From assembly GCF_016587375.1 (NCBI RefSeq), contig NZ_BNJG01000001.1:310001-374000 (forward strand): a stretch of 64,000 nt of DNA. The letters are read 5' to 3'. Shown in pieces: positions 1 to 7,954 of the stretch (the first letter of the stretch is position 1; the number at the start of each line of letters is the position of its first letter). The notes beneath the pieces were generated by a model. The model ran no database searches and was not told the DNA's origin. It was given only the letters and a program-made list of their open reading frames with translations. The stretch comes from Ktedonobacter robiniae. Its GTDB lineage: Bacteria; Chloroflexota; Ktedonobacteria; Ktedonobacterales; Ktedonobacteraceae. Made by a program: the position numbers and the translations under genes.

Positions 1-42
1 TTCATAGCGCATTATGCCCACGAAACTCGAAAAACATCTCAC
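1..42 (-). CDS. 5' end of a gene cut by the window edge, possibly an ABC-2 permease
   Basis: On the minus strand a GTG at 42 opens a frame that runs to the window edge without a stop (14 codons, ending with the residues GIMRYE). An AAGGAG ribosome-binding site lies at 56-61, 13 bases upstream, 53 bases after the stop of the HEAT-repeat gene. N-termini of many ABC-2 permeases end their first helix approach with a similar R-Y-E stretch, and the preceding genes include an ABC ATPase, so a permease is a reasonable guess, but 14 codons cannot prove it. An in-frame ATG at 12 is an alternative start. Confidence 0.3.
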   Translation of the reverse strand, partial: MRCFSSFVGIMRYE

Positions 43-95
43 TGTCCGTCAGAATCTCCTTACTCTAGAATAAATTGCATATGTCGTTTCCTTGC

Positions 96-1475
96 CTACG
101 ACCACCTCGACCACCTGACCACTCTCGGTTGGCGTGGAATAGCGACCAGAGCAACAACCAGGCAAAGCGCGGTAAGCAAGCATATTGACAAATTCGTTTG
201 CCACCAGGAAGAAAGAACAAAATCAATACCCAGAAAAGTATTTAGAGGTGTTGTCTTCATCTGGATAGACTGGCTTGCTTCCAACAATAACGTCACACTG
301 GCCGCACCCCAGGCTCCAATCAGCGACGAGAGCGCCAGGGCCATAGAGGCAAGCAAACACATGGGACCTAACCAGGTGTGCAAGATATCCAGAAAGTTTT
401 CGTGATGGGTTAGAGCCAATAACACGGACATCCCCAGAGCCAACAAGACATTGTAACCAACTACTAACAGAAAGCGGCAGAACACTATCAGCCGCATAGA
501 AGTAGGGGTCGAGCTTATTAATTCGAAGCCCGCGTCGTGCTTCATCCCATAGAGAAAGGGCACATCACAGGCTGCAGCTGCCGTCGTGAACACAGCGAGG
601 ACGGAGACAGCCATCTGAAGCTGAGTTTCAGAGTGTACTTTAAAGAAAAGGAAGATGCCTACACTAAATACCACCAGGAGCGGAGCAATCCAGACACCAC
701 TATGGATCAGGCGTATCTGCATCAACAAAAGTTGCCAGACCTTTAAGAACGCGCCACGCCATGATCGACGAGTTGGATGTGACATCAACTGAGCAACCGT
801 ATCCAGCGCCTGTGCAGCGGCTGTTCGGACCATGCTATCCTGGTCGTGGGCAACGACAGACAATGCTTCAAGTGGAAGAGCAATGCCCTGCTCACTTAAC
901 ATACCAAATGTCAAAGCAGCAGCCTCGCGCACAACCCAAGAACGATCCTGTAAAGCGAGAGATAATTTGTCTGCGGGAACGTCTTCTCCCAGAGAACCAA
1001 GAGCATGCACTGCCGCTGCACGTACCGCTTCATCTTCATCATGAAGAGCGGCGCATAATGGTTCAACACAAGCTGGATCCTGAAAGTTCCCTAGCATCCG
1101 CACAACTGCTTCGCGAACACGCCAATCGTCGTCGTGTGTACGTATTTCAACCAGCCGCTCTAGCGAAACACTGCTTCTCGCCATGCTTAACACACGAAGC
1201 GTTGCCACACGTATGGATGGGTGAGGATCCTCTAACATAACAAGTAAGCATTCATGATACTTCTGAACAGCCGATGGAGGTATATCACTCAGGGCCTGGA
1301 GACGGACATGCCAATCAGAACTCTTTAGTGCCTGATCAATGTTCACGCGAGGATGCTCAAACAGCGAAGCGCTTTGGCCTAATCCCAATTGTCGCAGAAC
1401 ATCACTTGCCAGCGTAGTAGGAACCACATGCTTTTCAGCCCCTTGTCCAGACACTAATGGTTTAGGATCATTCAT
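96..1475 (-). CDS. HEAT-repeat protein with six-helix, ABC-2-permease-like membrane domain
   Basis: 459 residues. Residues about 45-230 form five or six HEAT/PBS-lyase-type repeats (recurring D-W-x-V-R-x-x-A and D-x-x-x-V-R-x-A-A-x-x-A-L patterns), predicted to be a cytoplasmic helical solenoid for protein binding. Residues about 262-446 contain five to six hydrophobic segments. The loop between the second and third segments (about 311-330) has E-L-I-S-S-T-P-T-S followed by R, much like the coupling-loop region of ABC-2 type permeases. The ATG overlaps the sigma-factor stop as ATGA, so the two are translationally coupled. Genes placed there are normally anti-sigma factors; this has no zinc-finger anti-sigma motif. 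It may be a noncanonical sigma regulator, an ABC-2 export subunit with a HEAT sensor, or both. Function is not established. Confidence 0.8.
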   Translation of the reverse strand: MNDPKPLVSGQGAEKHVVPTTLASDVLRQLGLGQSASLFEHPRVNIDQALKSSDWHVRLQALSDIPPSAVQKYHECLLVMLEDPHPSIRVATLRVLSMARSSVSLERLVEIRTHDDDWRVREAVVRMLGNFQDPACVEPLCAALHDEDEAVRAAAVHALGSLGEDVPADKLSLALQDRSWVVREAAALTFGMLSEQGIALPLEALSVVAHDQDSMVRTAAAQALDTVAQLMSHPTRRSWRGAFLKVWQLLLMQIRLIHSGVWIAPLLVVFSVGIFLFFKVHSETQLQMAVSVLAVFTTAAAACDVPFLYGMKHDAGFELISSTPTSMRLIVFCRFLLVVGYNVLLALGMSVLLALTHHENFLDILHTWLGPMCLLASMALALSSLIGAWGAASVTLLLEASQSIQMKTTPLNTFLGIDFVLSSWWQTNLSICLLTALCLVVALVAIPRQPRVVRWSRWS

Positions 1476-2056
1476 CTCGACCGCACCTCACATTCCTGAG
1501 TGGTTAACGCACGACGCAACAATTGCGTGCCACGATATATACCAGATTTCACGGTCCCCAATGGGATAGCAAGCAGATCTGCAATCTCCTGGTGATTCAG
1601 CTCTTCGAAATAATAGAGATTGACGAGTGTACGAAATTGAAGTGGGAGACGGGCTATATACTCTTCAAGAGTACGTATCCATTCCCGCTGTTCGCTCATT
1701 ATATCTGGCTGGTCATACCAGGCACTTTGCCAGGTTTGATCGAAGTCCTCAAGCAGGTCAAGGGAAATTTCCTGTACCCTTGTCTGACGCAGATACCCAT
1801 AAAACGTATTCAACGCCACTTTGTAAAGCCAGGCTTGAATCTTCAACGTACGCCTCCGTTCGGCCGGATAATTGCGCAACGTTGAGTATGCGCGTAAAAA
1901 AGCTTCTTGGAGAATGTCTTCCGCGAGTTGGGCATGGCCTGTCTGGCGCAAGATAAATACATATAATCCCTGCTGATAGCTCGCGACTAGCTGCGCGAAG
2001 TGCGCATCAAGATCCAGCGCGAGTAACTCAGGTAACCCGATTTCCGGATTCTTCAT
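1472..2056 (-). CDS. ECF-type RNA polymerase sigma factor
   Basis: 194 residues, the usual length for sigma-70 family ECF factors. Region 2 is seen at about 25-95 (Q-x-x-L-A-E-D-I-L-Q-E-A-F-L-R-A then a Y and W-L-Y-K-V-A-x-N box). Region 4 lies at about 130-185 with a helix-turn-helix E-L-N-H-Q-E-I-A-D-L-L-A-I-P-L-G-T-V-K-S, the typical -35 recognition helix. It overlaps the HEAT/membrane gene by four bases (ATGA) and follows an ABC ATPase gene by about 200 bases on the same strand. It probably directs a small regulon including its own operon in response to an envelope or transport signal; the signal cannot be read from the sequence. Confidence 0.93.
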   Translation of the reverse strand: MKNPEIGLPELLALDLDAHFAQLVASYQQGLYVFILRQTGHAQLAEDILQEAFLRAYSTLRNYPAERRRTLKIQAWLYKVALNTFYGYLRQTRVQEISLDLLEDFDQTWQSAWYDQPDIMSEQREWIRTLEEYIARLPLQFRTLVNLYYFEELNHQEIADLLAIPLGTVKSGIYRGTQLLRRALTTQECEVRSR

Positions 2057-2263
2057 GCGCCTGCTTCATTCCCTTTCGTCAATCTTTTGCTCTGTCTATA
2101 TAGTAGAGTGCAGAAAGTTATGTTTTGGTTCCCGTTTCAGGAGGCACCAGAGCCTTTTTGATAAAGGTGAGCCGCAATGTGCCCTTGTAGCTCTATTCAG
2201 CAGGCATTGAGATATGCCCAGGCAGCACCGCGCTATCACCGTATATGCTCTAACTTCGGGGTA

Positions 2264-3169
2264 TCATTTATCAAGAGGGGATATAGTAGGAGCTAGAGTT
2301 TGACGGGCATTACGCATAAACCAGACATAGCTGTCTTCCAGGTTGGGATCGATGGCTACAACGTTGGAATAAGATGGGTATTCACCTACAACACGATACT
2401 GTGTGTTCAGACCTATATTGAGCGTTGAGACAACCGTAAAGTTGCCCGCTGGCTTTTGACCAGCGATTGTGATCAGCCAAACCTTGCCACGTGCCTCCTT
2501 CAACATATCCGAAACCGTTCCCTGAAAGAGCATATGGCCATTTGCCATTAACGCAAGCTGTTGACAGGTTTGAGCAATGTCTTCGACGATATGCGTGGAG
2601 AGAAGCACAGTTCGTTTACCCGCCAGGTCCGAAAGCAAGTTACGGAAGAGGATACGCTCTTCAGGATCAAGACCCGCTGTAGGCTCATCGACGATGAGAA
2701 GTTGAGGATCGTTGAGGAGAGCTTGTGCAATGCCGACGCGACGTTTCATGCCACCGGAAAACGTTTTGAGCTTGCGATGAGCGAGATGGCTAAGCGCGAC
2801 TGTCTCTAGCAACTCATCAACACGTCGCCGTCTCTGTTTACCATCATTGAGGCCTTTGAGAATACCCATATAGTCCAGAAACTCATACGCTGAAAGATCA
2901 GTATACACCCCTAATTCTTGAGGCAGATAGCCCAGGATACGCTTGATCTGGGTCCGACCTTGCTCTGTAGCTCCATCATAGCTGCCGACACGAATTGAGC
3001 CTTCAGAAGGGGAAAGAACTCCCGCCAGAATGCGCATGAGGGTGGTTTTGCCCGCGCCGTTGGGGCCAAGCAGACCAAACATGCCACCGGGGATGGTCAG
3101 GTTCAGGTCCTCAAGAGCATGGATACCTCCCCCATAGACTTTGGTAAGATGCCGAACTTCTATTCGCAT
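2264..3169 (-). CDS. ABC transporter ATP-binding protein (ABC-2 export type)
   Basis: 301 residues from the ATG at 3169, which has a TAGGAG ribosome-binding site 10 bases upstream; a GTG 12 codons earlier is in frame but lacks one. Walker A G-P-N-G-A-G-K-T-T, signature S-G-G-M-K-R-R, Walker B L-L-I-V-D-E-P-T-A-G-L-D-P and the switch His in S-T-H-I are all present, so it should be an active ATPase. The sequence class (CcmA/DrrA-like, no substrate-specific C-terminal TOBE domain) works with ABC-2 permeases. No classical permease is adjacent, but two genes further along the strand lies a protein with an ABC-2-like membrane domain, and another gene begins at the window edge, so these may be the missing subunits. 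Confidence 0.92.
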   Translation of the reverse strand: MRIEVRHLTKVYGGGIHALEDLNLTIPGGMFGLLGPNGAGKTTLMRILAGVLSPSEGSIRVGSYDGATEQGRTQIKRILGYLPQELGVYTDLSAYEFLDYMGILKGLNDGKQRRRRVDELLETVALSHLAHRKLKTFSGGMKRRVGIAQALLNDPQLLIVDEPTAGLDPEERILFRNLLSDLAGKRTVLLSTHIVEDIAQTCQQLALMANGHMLFQGTVSDMLKEARGKVWLITIAGQKPAGNFTVVSTLNIGLNTQYRVVGEYPSYSNVVAIDPNLEDSYVWFMRNARQTLAPTISPLDK

Positions 3170-3476
3170 GCTGAGTATTCTCCTATCAGAGTAAACGATT
3201 GTCACTTATGGCGTTACTAGCGAGCATACGGCCATTGTACCAAACCACGTAAGATGAGTAAAACCAGGATGGCATCAATGAACATTCTCAGGAAACAATC
3301 AATCAAGAAGCAGGAGCAAGCAGAAATGTGAATGTGAACGTATCTCATTTGACTTATGGCAATATTCCCATCTAAGACTTAGAGTAATCACTCAGGCCTC
3401 TCTTTTTACGAATGCCTCAGCGTCGCAATGGTAATAAGGCTTGGGTAGATGGAGTTCCTTTTTTGCTCGTTAATGC
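3170..3476. other. Intergenic region between divergent ABC ATPase and SPFH genes
   Basis: No coding potential was found here on either strand. It should carry the promoter of the minus-strand ABC ATPase gene, but no convincing -35/-10 pair stands out. The plus-strand promoter and its operator begin at 3477 and are listed separately. Confidence 0.4.
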
Positions 3477-3533
3477 TTGACTTTCCCTGTTTTTTTCTGT
3501 ACACTACTTAGTGTAAGCCGTACACTAAGTAGT
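3477..3533 (+). promoter_or_regulatory. Promoter with a strong double-palindrome operator upstream of the SPFH gene
   Basis: A -35 box TTGACT at 3477-3482 is followed after 17 bases by TACACT at 3500-3505. The -10 lies inside the small palindrome TACACTACTTAGTGTA (3500-3515). A larger perfect inverted repeat with 13-base arms (3503-3515 and 3521-3533, 5-base spacer) overlaps it. Tandem TACACT/AGTGTA half-sites are typical of dimeric repressors (GntR/YtrA, PadR or TetR class), which would block polymerase here. The regulator is not identified; none of the regulators in the window is adjacent. Confidence 0.7.
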
Positions 3534-3704
3534 ACTCTGTACAATTTCGTTTGAAAGGGATTCATACAGCCTGCGGCGGGAGGGGGAAAGGGACGCAGAG
3601 AGGCTGACGCCCCTCTGCACTCCCCACCTTTCCTTTTCAAGAGAGCTGTAACAGAACAGTAGGTATGCAGGTTCATGCTTGCTCGCATGGAAAGGGAAAT
3701 CAGC

Positions 3705-4571
3705 ATGGCATTCTTCTCATACTTTAAATCAGAGCCAACAGAGTATATTCTTGCATATGCGAATGGACATGTGGTGAGACGGGGCACGGGCCTCTCTTTC
3801 TGGTATTGGGCACCCCATACGTCGATCTCTCTGGTGCCAATCTCGACAGTGGATGCTCCTTTCATCTTTAACGAGACGACAAACAATTTCCAGGCCGTAA
3901 CTGTCCAGGGTCAGGTGACGTTTCGTATTGTTGCGCCTGAGACGATGGCACAGCTCCTCAATTTTACGGTTCAACCACGCACGCGTCGCTACCAGAGTGA
4001 GGACCCGGTCAAGTTGCAGCAGCGCATTGTCAACATTGTGCAGATGCATACGCGGAATCAGCTCCAACAGCTCTCGCTTGAGGATGCTCTGCGCAGCTCA
4101 GAGTCACTGGCCCGGAATGTCCTGACACGTCTACGTGAGGGAAATGAACTGGCAGCCCTGGGTATTGAATGCATGAGCCTCTTCTATACAGCACTGAAAG
4201 CGACGCCGGAGATGACGAAGGCACTGGAGGCAGAACAGCGTGAGGCACTACAGCGTCGCGCGGACCAGGCCATCTATTCGCGCCGAGCAGAGGCAGTCGA
4301 GCAGGAACGTAAGATCAAGCAGAATGAGCTGGCAACCTCTGTGGTTTTGGAAGAGCGTCGTAAGGTGCTCGTCAGCCTGCAAGGAGAGAATGCCCGCCAG
4401 GAGGCCGAGTACGAGGCTGCGGCTATGCGTATTCGCCTCGCCCCTTATAGTGAGCTTGAGGTTAAACAACTGCTTGCTCTATCCTTCCACGATTTTGCGG
4501 ATAACGCCCATAAGATCGGCAATTTGACAATCACCTCTGAGATTCTCGAACAATTATTGCATGGGCAGTAA
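3705..4571 (+). CDS. SPFH (band 7/stomatin-like) domain protein
   Basis: 288 residues. The SPFH domain spans about residues 15-175 (G-H-V-V-R-R-G-T-G-L-S-F near the N-terminus; E-x-x-L-A-A-L-G-I-E at its end), followed by a charged coiled-coil helix at about 180-245 rich in E, R, Q and A. There is no N-terminal transmembrane helix, unlike flotillin or stomatin, so it is predicted cytoplasmic or peripherally bound. The ATG at 3705 has GAAAGGG about 8 bases upstream and matches the domain start; an in-frame ATG at 3675 would add ten residues. It is followed 83 bases later by a NAD-kinase-like gene, so the two probably act together. Such proteins scaffold membrane microdomains or multimeric assemblies; the specific role is unknown. 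Confidence 0.88.
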   Translation: MAFFSYFKSEPTEYILAYANGHVVRRGTGLSFWYWAPHTSISLVPISTVDAPFIFNETTNNFQAVTVQGQVTFRIVAPETMAQLLNFTVQPRTRRYQSEDPVKLQQRIVNIVQMHTRNQLQQLSLEDALRSSESLARNVLTRLREGNELAALGIECMSLFYTALKATPEMTKALEAEQREALQRRADQAIYSRRAEAVEQERKIKQNELATSVVLEERRKVLVSLQGENARQEAEYEAAAMRIRLAPYSELEVKQLLALSFHDFADNAHKIGNLTITSEILEQLLHGQ

Positions 4572-4654
4572 GCCTTGAACACATACGACACCAGGAACAG
4601 ACATACGCATGTAACGCATCTGTTCCTGGCTACTGCTACATCATGGGAGGATTT

Positions 4655-5581
4655 ATGGCTGCTATTGAACGCATTGTTGTTGTAACCAGAAAAACGGCTC
4701 TGGAGGAGTTGGTGCAGCGCATGAATAGTTGGGCACAGGCGCGTTTCTATCTAGAACAGAATCAGGTCGCATTTAGCGAGTATGAGCAGGCCGATGCACA
4801 GTACCGCCGTGCCGTTGACTTTGTGCGCCAACATCTCCCTTCTACAGTAAAGCAACATTTCATTGACCGGGACTTCCTGCCGACCTACCAGTTTCGTGAG
4901 CGCGATCTGGTCGTGACAATCGGACCAGACGGGCTGGTCATCAATACCGCCAAGTATCTCACGACACAGCCCATCCTGGCTCTCAACCCTGATCCTCAAC
5001 GCATCGATGGAGTCCTGATTCCTTTTCACTACAAACAGGTGCTGAGCGTTGTCGAGCAGGCCGCGCGGGGACGTAGCGAGATACGACATGTCTCGATGGT
5101 GAAGGCGACGTTGAACGATGGTCAGAGATTGTATGCCATCAATGACCTGTTTATCGGTCAACGCAGCCACACCTCAGCCCGCTATCTGCTCCAACTTGGG
5201 GAACAGCACGAAGCACAGATATCGAGTGGCATTATTGTCTCTACCGGGGCGGGCAGTACTGGTTGGTTACGCTCGATTGTACAGGGGGCATGGGCAATTG
5301 CGTCCCCCCAGGGGCATGAACAGGTATTGCCAGTGGCACCATGGGATGCTGATACGCTCTGGTACACAGTTCGTGAACCATTTGTCTCGAAGGTTTCCCA
5401 GGTAAATATCGTCTTTGGACAACTCAAACCAGGCCAGGAGCTTGTGATTACCTCGCAGATGCCCGATAATGGCGTTATTTTTAGCGATGGTATTGAGAGT
5501 GACTATCTTGCCTTCCATTCAGGTCTGATCGCGCGTGTGGGACTGGCAGAACGAAAGGCACACTTTGTCGCGGCCCAATGA
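4655..5581 (+). CDS. NAD kinase-like (NAD(P)H/sugar kinase superfamily) protein
   Basis: 308 residues from ATG 4655, preceded by GGGAGG 4 bases away; the upstream in-frame ATG at 4643 overlaps that site and is less likely. The C-terminal half has the NAD-kinase hallmark N-D-L-F-I-G then I-V-S-T-G-A-G-S-T-G-W, the nucleotide-binding loop of the family. The usual G-G-D-G-T motif appears as G-P-D-G-L, one Gly replaced by Pro and Thr by Leu, so it may use a different substrate or have weak activity. Classical NAD kinases phosphorylate NAD to NADP using ATP. The pairing with an SPFH gene suggests a specialised role rather than housekeeping NADP synthesis. Confidence 0.82.
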   Translation: MAAIERIVVVTRKTALEELVQRMNSWAQARFYLEQNQVAFSEYEQADAQYRRAVDFVRQHLPSTVKQHFIDRDFLPTYQFRERDLVVTIGPDGLVINTAKYLTTQPILALNPDPQRIDGVLIPFHYKQVLSVVEQAARGRSEIRHVSMVKATLNDGQRLYAINDLFIGQRSHTSARYLLQLGEQHEAQISSGIIVSTGAGSTGWLRSIVQGAWAIASPQGHEQVLPVAPWDADTLWYTVREPFVSKVSQVNIVFGQLKPGQELVITSQMPDNGVIFSDGIESDYLAFHSGLIARVGLAERKAHFVAAQ

Positions 5582-5606
5582 GCTATGCATATAATGATCT
5601 CTTCTA

Positions 5607-5626
5607 CTTTTTGGTTCCCCAAAAAG
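5607..5626 (+). repeat. Short perfect hairpin upstream of the kinase cluster
   Basis: An 8-base perfect stem (CTTTTTGG / CCAAAAAG) with a TTCC loop sits 26 bases after the NAD-kinase-like stop. The T-run is on the 5' side, so it is not a classical plus-strand terminator. It may be a processing or regulatory hairpin separating the two transcription units. Confidence 0.4.
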
Positions 5627-5752
5627 CATATCTCTTGCCCGTCGGAGATGCCAGGCAAAAAAGTGGTAGAGCACATATCCATCGAGCTCTATTTCTGCTA
5701 TATTACTGGATAACAGTTGAAATCTCGCATGAAGGATTAAACGAAAGCGTAT

Positions 5753-7948
5753 ATGGAAAAACAGGATGTTTTACCGATCACAGAAGTAGCCGCTCTAGGC
5801 CGCTATAAGGTCGTACGGCGCATTGGACGCGGCGGAATGGGTGAGGTTTGGCTCTGTGATGATCCTCGCTTAGGTCGCCAGGTAGCGATTAAAACATTGC
5901 CCGTTCATGGGCAGCAGGATCAGGACTTTGTAAGACGCTTTGAATATGAGGCCAGATCAGCTGCCGCCCTGACACATCCCCATATTTTAGAAGTCCATGA
6001 TTATGGTAAAGAAGTGTTGTCAGATGGCTCACTTCTTCCTTTTATCGTCATGCCGTATATTCAGGGCAGATCCCTCGGTAAGTACCTGGCAATCCGGCCA
6101 TACCTGCTGCCCCCTCAGGGCATCTTTCTCTTTTTGAGACAGGCAGCCGAAGCCGTTGATTACGCGCATAAACAGGGCATCATCCACCGCGATATTAAGC
6201 CCGATAATATGCTCCTGCGCGATGAACAGTGGCTTCTCCTGGCCGATTTCGGTATTGCCCGCATACTCACTTCAAGTGTGCAGATGACGAAGGGGAATGT
6301 AGGCTTCGGCACCCCTGAATATATGGCACCTGAGCAGGCACAAGGCAAGGCAACAATCACGAGCGACAATTATAGCCTGGCTGTGATCGCCTTTCAATTC
6401 TTCACCAGACACCTCCCTTTTCAGGGAGAGACCGCTCTCGCTACGATCATGCAGCATCTCACGCTTCCTCCTCCCTCTCCGCGCCAGTATAACAACGATC
6501 TTCCTGCCACGTTTGAGCAAGTACTCTTACAGGGCCTGGCCAAAGACCCGCAGAAACGCCCTGCGCTCGCAAGTGAGTTCGTTCAACAATTGGAGCAGGC
6601 ATTCTTTGATTCCTCCTTTATATTTCGGCACCTGGGCACGCTAGAAGAACATCCGGAACTCGCATTTCGCGAGACGCCACCAGGAGAGGCTGCAACACAG
6701 GAGGCAGGCAAACGTACACTCTCGCGTCGTCAACTCCTCTTTGCGGGTGCCTCTGGCGCCGCGCTCATCGCAGGTGGAGCACTAGGAGCCTGGGGCTACA
6801 TACATATACAGCCAACACGTCCCCAGGACCTACCACAACCACCCGCCCTCTCGGCTCGTCCACGCTCTACAGACCCTAATAAGCCCTCATTAGTTCTGAC
6901 CGGGCATACAAGACATATCAATAGCCTCTCCTGGTCGCTCGAGAGTACATCGCTCTTTTCCGCTGGCGTGGATGGCTATGTGCTACGTTGGGATATTGAG
7001 GATCTCTTGCGTCAACCTGATCGAGCCCCGGGCGCTGCGCTCTACGCGGCTCAATCTCTACCTTATTACGGCGGACAACTCTATCCCGTCTGGTCGCCCG
7101 ATGGCAAAACATTGGCGATTGCCAATACCGTCTGGAACGAGCAAAAAGTCCAGGTCCAGCTTTGTGACGCCAAATTTCACGAGAGGGCCACGATTACCCT
7201 TGCAGATGGCACAAATCCTCTCGCAGGGCTCACCTGGCTCTCCAATACCCAACTCGCGCTCGTACACATTGAGGGGTACACACAGCAGAATCCTACTGAC
7301 CCTGGAAACTATACGGTCTATGTTGTGGATACACGTAATCCCAGCCAGCCAACTAAACTATTTAGGCGCGCAAATGATCTCATTGTCTACGACAATGTAT
7401 TGATCACGCCTTCAGCAACGAATACAACGCTCTACGCATTTCTCCACGGAAGGAACATCGAAGTTGGGGCGTTCTCGCTTTCTGATCACCCCGACTGGCA
7501 AGTAAAGGAACATTTCACCTTCCTGCCAGCATCCCACACCGGGTATGAAGGAGACACTATTCATGATGCCCGCTGGGTCGCTGATGGCAAACATATCGTC
7601 GTGCTTTCCGAGATTGACCCTAAACTGTTTGTTTATAACTGGCAGGAGCCATCTCCAGCTTTACATGCCTTCACAGTCCCTACGACCAATGAAGGGAAGC
7701 CACGAAATATTACCTGTATAGCATGCAATCCAGCCTCGACATCACCCGCTCTGGCTACTGGCACAGATACCGGTGACTTGTATCTCTGGAATATGAATGA
7801 AAGCCAGGCCACACCTGTTCGCACGCTCGATACACTTGGCCGCACAACGCCTATACCTACGCTCTCCTGGTCTCCTAATGGTAAATGGCTGGCCGCTGCA
7901 TTCGATGACCGCGATCTCTCGCTTCTCATCTGGCAGCTAGAAGGATGA
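5753..7948 (+). CDS. Membrane Ser/Thr protein kinase with WD40-like C-terminal domain (array member A1)
   Basis: 731 residues. The N-terminal kinase domain (about 18-290) is complete: glycine loop G-R-G-G-M-G-E-V, ATP-binding K47, catalytic H-R-D-I-K-P-D-N with D147, D-F-G, and P-E-Y-M-A-P-E. A linker leads to R325-R326 and the hydrophobic stretch L-L-F-A-G-A-S-G-A-A-L-I-A-G-G, then a WD40-like region (about 380-731) with repeated W-S-P-D/N-G-K and L-Y-L-W / L-L-I-W strands that should form a beta-propeller on the other side of the membrane. The architecture is that of a receptor kinase: outside propeller, inside Hanks-type kinase. It is first of four kinase genes spaced 3-6 bases apart and closest in sequence to the third one (10319-12511). 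Confidence 0.93.
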   Translation: MEKQDVLPITEVAALGRYKVVRRIGRGGMGEVWLCDDPRLGRQVAIKTLPVHGQQDQDFVRRFEYEARSAAALTHPHILEVHDYGKEVLSDGSLLPFIVMPYIQGRSLGKYLAIRPYLLPPQGIFLFLRQAAEAVDYAHKQGIIHRDIKPDNMLLRDEQWLLLADFGIARILTSSVQMTKGNVGFGTPEYMAPEQAQGKATITSDNYSLAVIAFQFFTRHLPFQGETALATIMQHLTLPPPSPRQYNNDLPATFEQVLLQGLAKDPQKRPALASEFVQQLEQAFFDSSFIFRHLGTLEEHPELAFRETPPGEAATQEAGKRTLSRRQLLFAGASGAALIAGGALGAWGYIHIQPTRPQDLPQPPALSARPRSTDPNKPSLVLTGHTRHINSLSWSLESTSLFSAGVDGYVLRWDIEDLLRQPDRAPGAALYAAQSLPYYGGQLYPVWSPDGKTLAIANTVWNEQKVQVQLCDAKFHERATITLADGTNPLAGLTWLSNTQLALVHIEGYTQQNPTDPGNYTVYVVDTRNPSQPTKLFRRANDLIVYDNVLITPSATNTTLYAFLHGRNIEVGAFSLSDHPDWQVKEHFTFLPASHTGYEGDTIHDARWVADGKHIVVLSEIDPKLFVYNWQEPSPALHAFTVPTTNEGKPRNITCIACNPASTSPALATGTDTGDLYLWNMNESQATPVRTLDTLGRTTPIPTLSWSPNGKWLAAAFDDRDLSLLIWQLEG

Positions 7949-7954
7949 TAAATA

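Noticed and set aside
761..1240. Plus-strand ORF of 159 codons opposite the HEAT-repeat gene
   Set aside because: Lies fully within the well-supported minus-strand HEAT gene, has no recognisable domain and no ribosome-binding site.
3470..3886. Minus-strand ORF overlapping the SPFH promoter and start
   Set aside because: Covers the operator/promoter region and the SPFH N-terminus on the opposite strand; composition is low complexity and no family resemblance.
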